A stretch of DNA of 6,061 nt from Pseudopedobacter sp. GTDB lineage: Bacteria > Bacteroidota > Bacteroidia > Sphingobacteriales > Sphingobacteriaceae. The translations under genes were made by a program, and so were the position numbers. Location of the stretch: positions 1 through 6,061 of the forward strand of contig JACMNZ010000406.1 of NCBI GenBank assembly GCA_014378285.1. The letters are read 5' to 3'. Position 1 is the first letter of the stretch; every line of letters starts with the position of its first letter. Positions 5,540 through 6,061 of the stretch are shown here, piece after piece. Below the pieces are notes generated by a model that worked only from the letters and a program-made list of their open reading frames with translations, did not search any database and was not told where the DNA came from.

Positions 5540-6061
5540 ATGAATTTTAAACCTGTTCTATTCGCTTTTTTCATTTGTTTAACTTCTTTAGCTACTCAAG
5601 CCCAAGAAAACAAAATTTTATTGTCTTTTGCAAACGGTAAAACTAACATCATAAAAAAAGGCGACCATGTGCGTTTGTCTTACCCTGTTAGTAAACTAGA
5701 ATTAAAGAATATTAAGATTAACCAAAACATTATTGATTTTAGAGGAAAAGTAGATTCAATAAGTATAAATGAGATTTTTTTACGTGTAGATAAAAGAACA
5801 GCAAAACAGATAATTTTAAATTTCGATGATTTGGTGGGAATAAAAAAAGTAAACAAATCTTCAGAGCTTTTTACTTTTTTAGGAACTTTTGCTGTGATTG
5901 GAACAGGGGCGGCTTTAGCTGCAAATGCAGCAGATATTAGCGCAGCTTTAACCGCTTTTTCAGCAGTGTTTTCTGTTTTCCCAGCGGCAATCATAACCGC
6001 TAATGTTTTTTATCCAACTAAACCTAAACATAAAATTGGTGAAGGGTATACGGCAAAAATT
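5540..6061 (+). CDS. Secreted or membrane protein of unknown function (partial, C-terminus outside window)
   Basis: The frame is open from ATG 5540 to the right edge: 174 residues, no stop. Residues 1-21 form a signal peptide (MNFKP, hydrophobic core, cleavage near ATQA/QEN). Residues about 25-105 look all-beta: IIKKGDHVRLSY (37-48), FRGKVDSISINEIFLRV (67-83) and IILNFDDLVGIKKV (91-104), a pattern like small SH3/Sm-like barrels where a KGD-x-V-x-L strand is followed by a G-K-x-x-S-I strand. Two hydrophobic stretches follow, about 110-130 (FLGTFAVIGTGAALAA) and 136-158, ending in a basic PTKPKHKIGEGY segment, so the protein may be anchored in the inner membrane with the beta domain in the periplasm. 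I do not recognise a named family; similar architectures occur among hypothetical Bacteroidota proteins. It is transcribed divergently from rpsP, with 140 bases between the starts. Confidence 0.75.
   Translation, partial: MNFKPVLFAFFICLTSLATQAQENKILLSFANGKTNIIKKGDHVRLSYPVSKLELKNIKINQNIIDFRGKVDSISINEIFLRVDKRTAKQIILNFDDLVGIKKVNKSSELFTFLGTFAVIGTGAALAANAADISAALTAFSAVFSVFPAAIITANVFYPTKPKHKIGEGYTAKI

Noticed and set aside
5680..5994. Minus-strand frame of 104 codons
   Set aside because: It is antisense to the right-edge gene, which has a convincing signal peptide and an uninterrupted frame.

Overview
The window comes from an AT-rich genome of the phylum Bacteroidota, most likely a Pedobacter-like member of the Sphingobacteriaceae. 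The evidence is: ribosomal protein S16 with a long acidic C-terminal tail, lipoprotein-type LemA, signal peptides ending in Ser-Gln or Gln-Ala-Gln, starts preceded by A-rich stretches instead of Shine-Dalgarno sequences, and two exact matches to the TAnnTTTG -7 promoter element of this phylum. The genus is an inference from protein resemblance; no database search was run.

Layout. Bases 1-2745 hold three minus-strand genes. In transcription order they are a COG2509-type FAD-dependent dehydrogenase (2745-1180), a small CoA-binding-domain protein (1177-818, two bases after the previous stop) and, after a 93-base gap, a PQQ/sorbosone-dehydrogenase-like lipoprotein cut by the left window edge (724-1). 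A short divergent region (2746-2835) separates them from a plus-strand cluster: LemA-family lipoprotein (2836-3414), a cytoplasmic TPM-domain protein (3500-3928) and an exported, membrane-anchored TPM-domain protein with a glycine-rich tail (3940-4719). A strong bidirectional terminator (4736-4773) separates this cluster from the convergent rpsP gene (5399-4788). A 140-base divergent region holds the rpsP promoter and the possible promoter of a plus-strand secreted or membrane protein of unknown function (5540 to the right edge, incomplete). No stretch longer than about 140 bases lacks a gene.

How the genes work together. LemA and TPM/YgcG-type proteins are neighbours in many bacteria and form a recognised envelope-associated module of poorly known function. 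Here the module has a membrane-anchored lipoprotein, a soluble cytoplasmic TPM protein and a membrane TPM protein, so TPM domains may sit on both sides of the inner membrane. The FAD protein and the CoA-binding protein are almost certainly co-transcribed, but no shared pathway can be read from sequence. rpsP stands alone and is followed directly by its terminator, not by rimM.

I saw no CRISPR array, mobile element, tRNA or rRNA, and nothing I would call a wholly undescribed system. The items most worth a second look are the LemA-TPM-TPM module with its conserved-looking GGGGASGSW tail, the extended S16, the hairpin at the predicted rpsP transcript start, the tiny ORF overlapping the first TPM start, and the unknown protein at the right edge.
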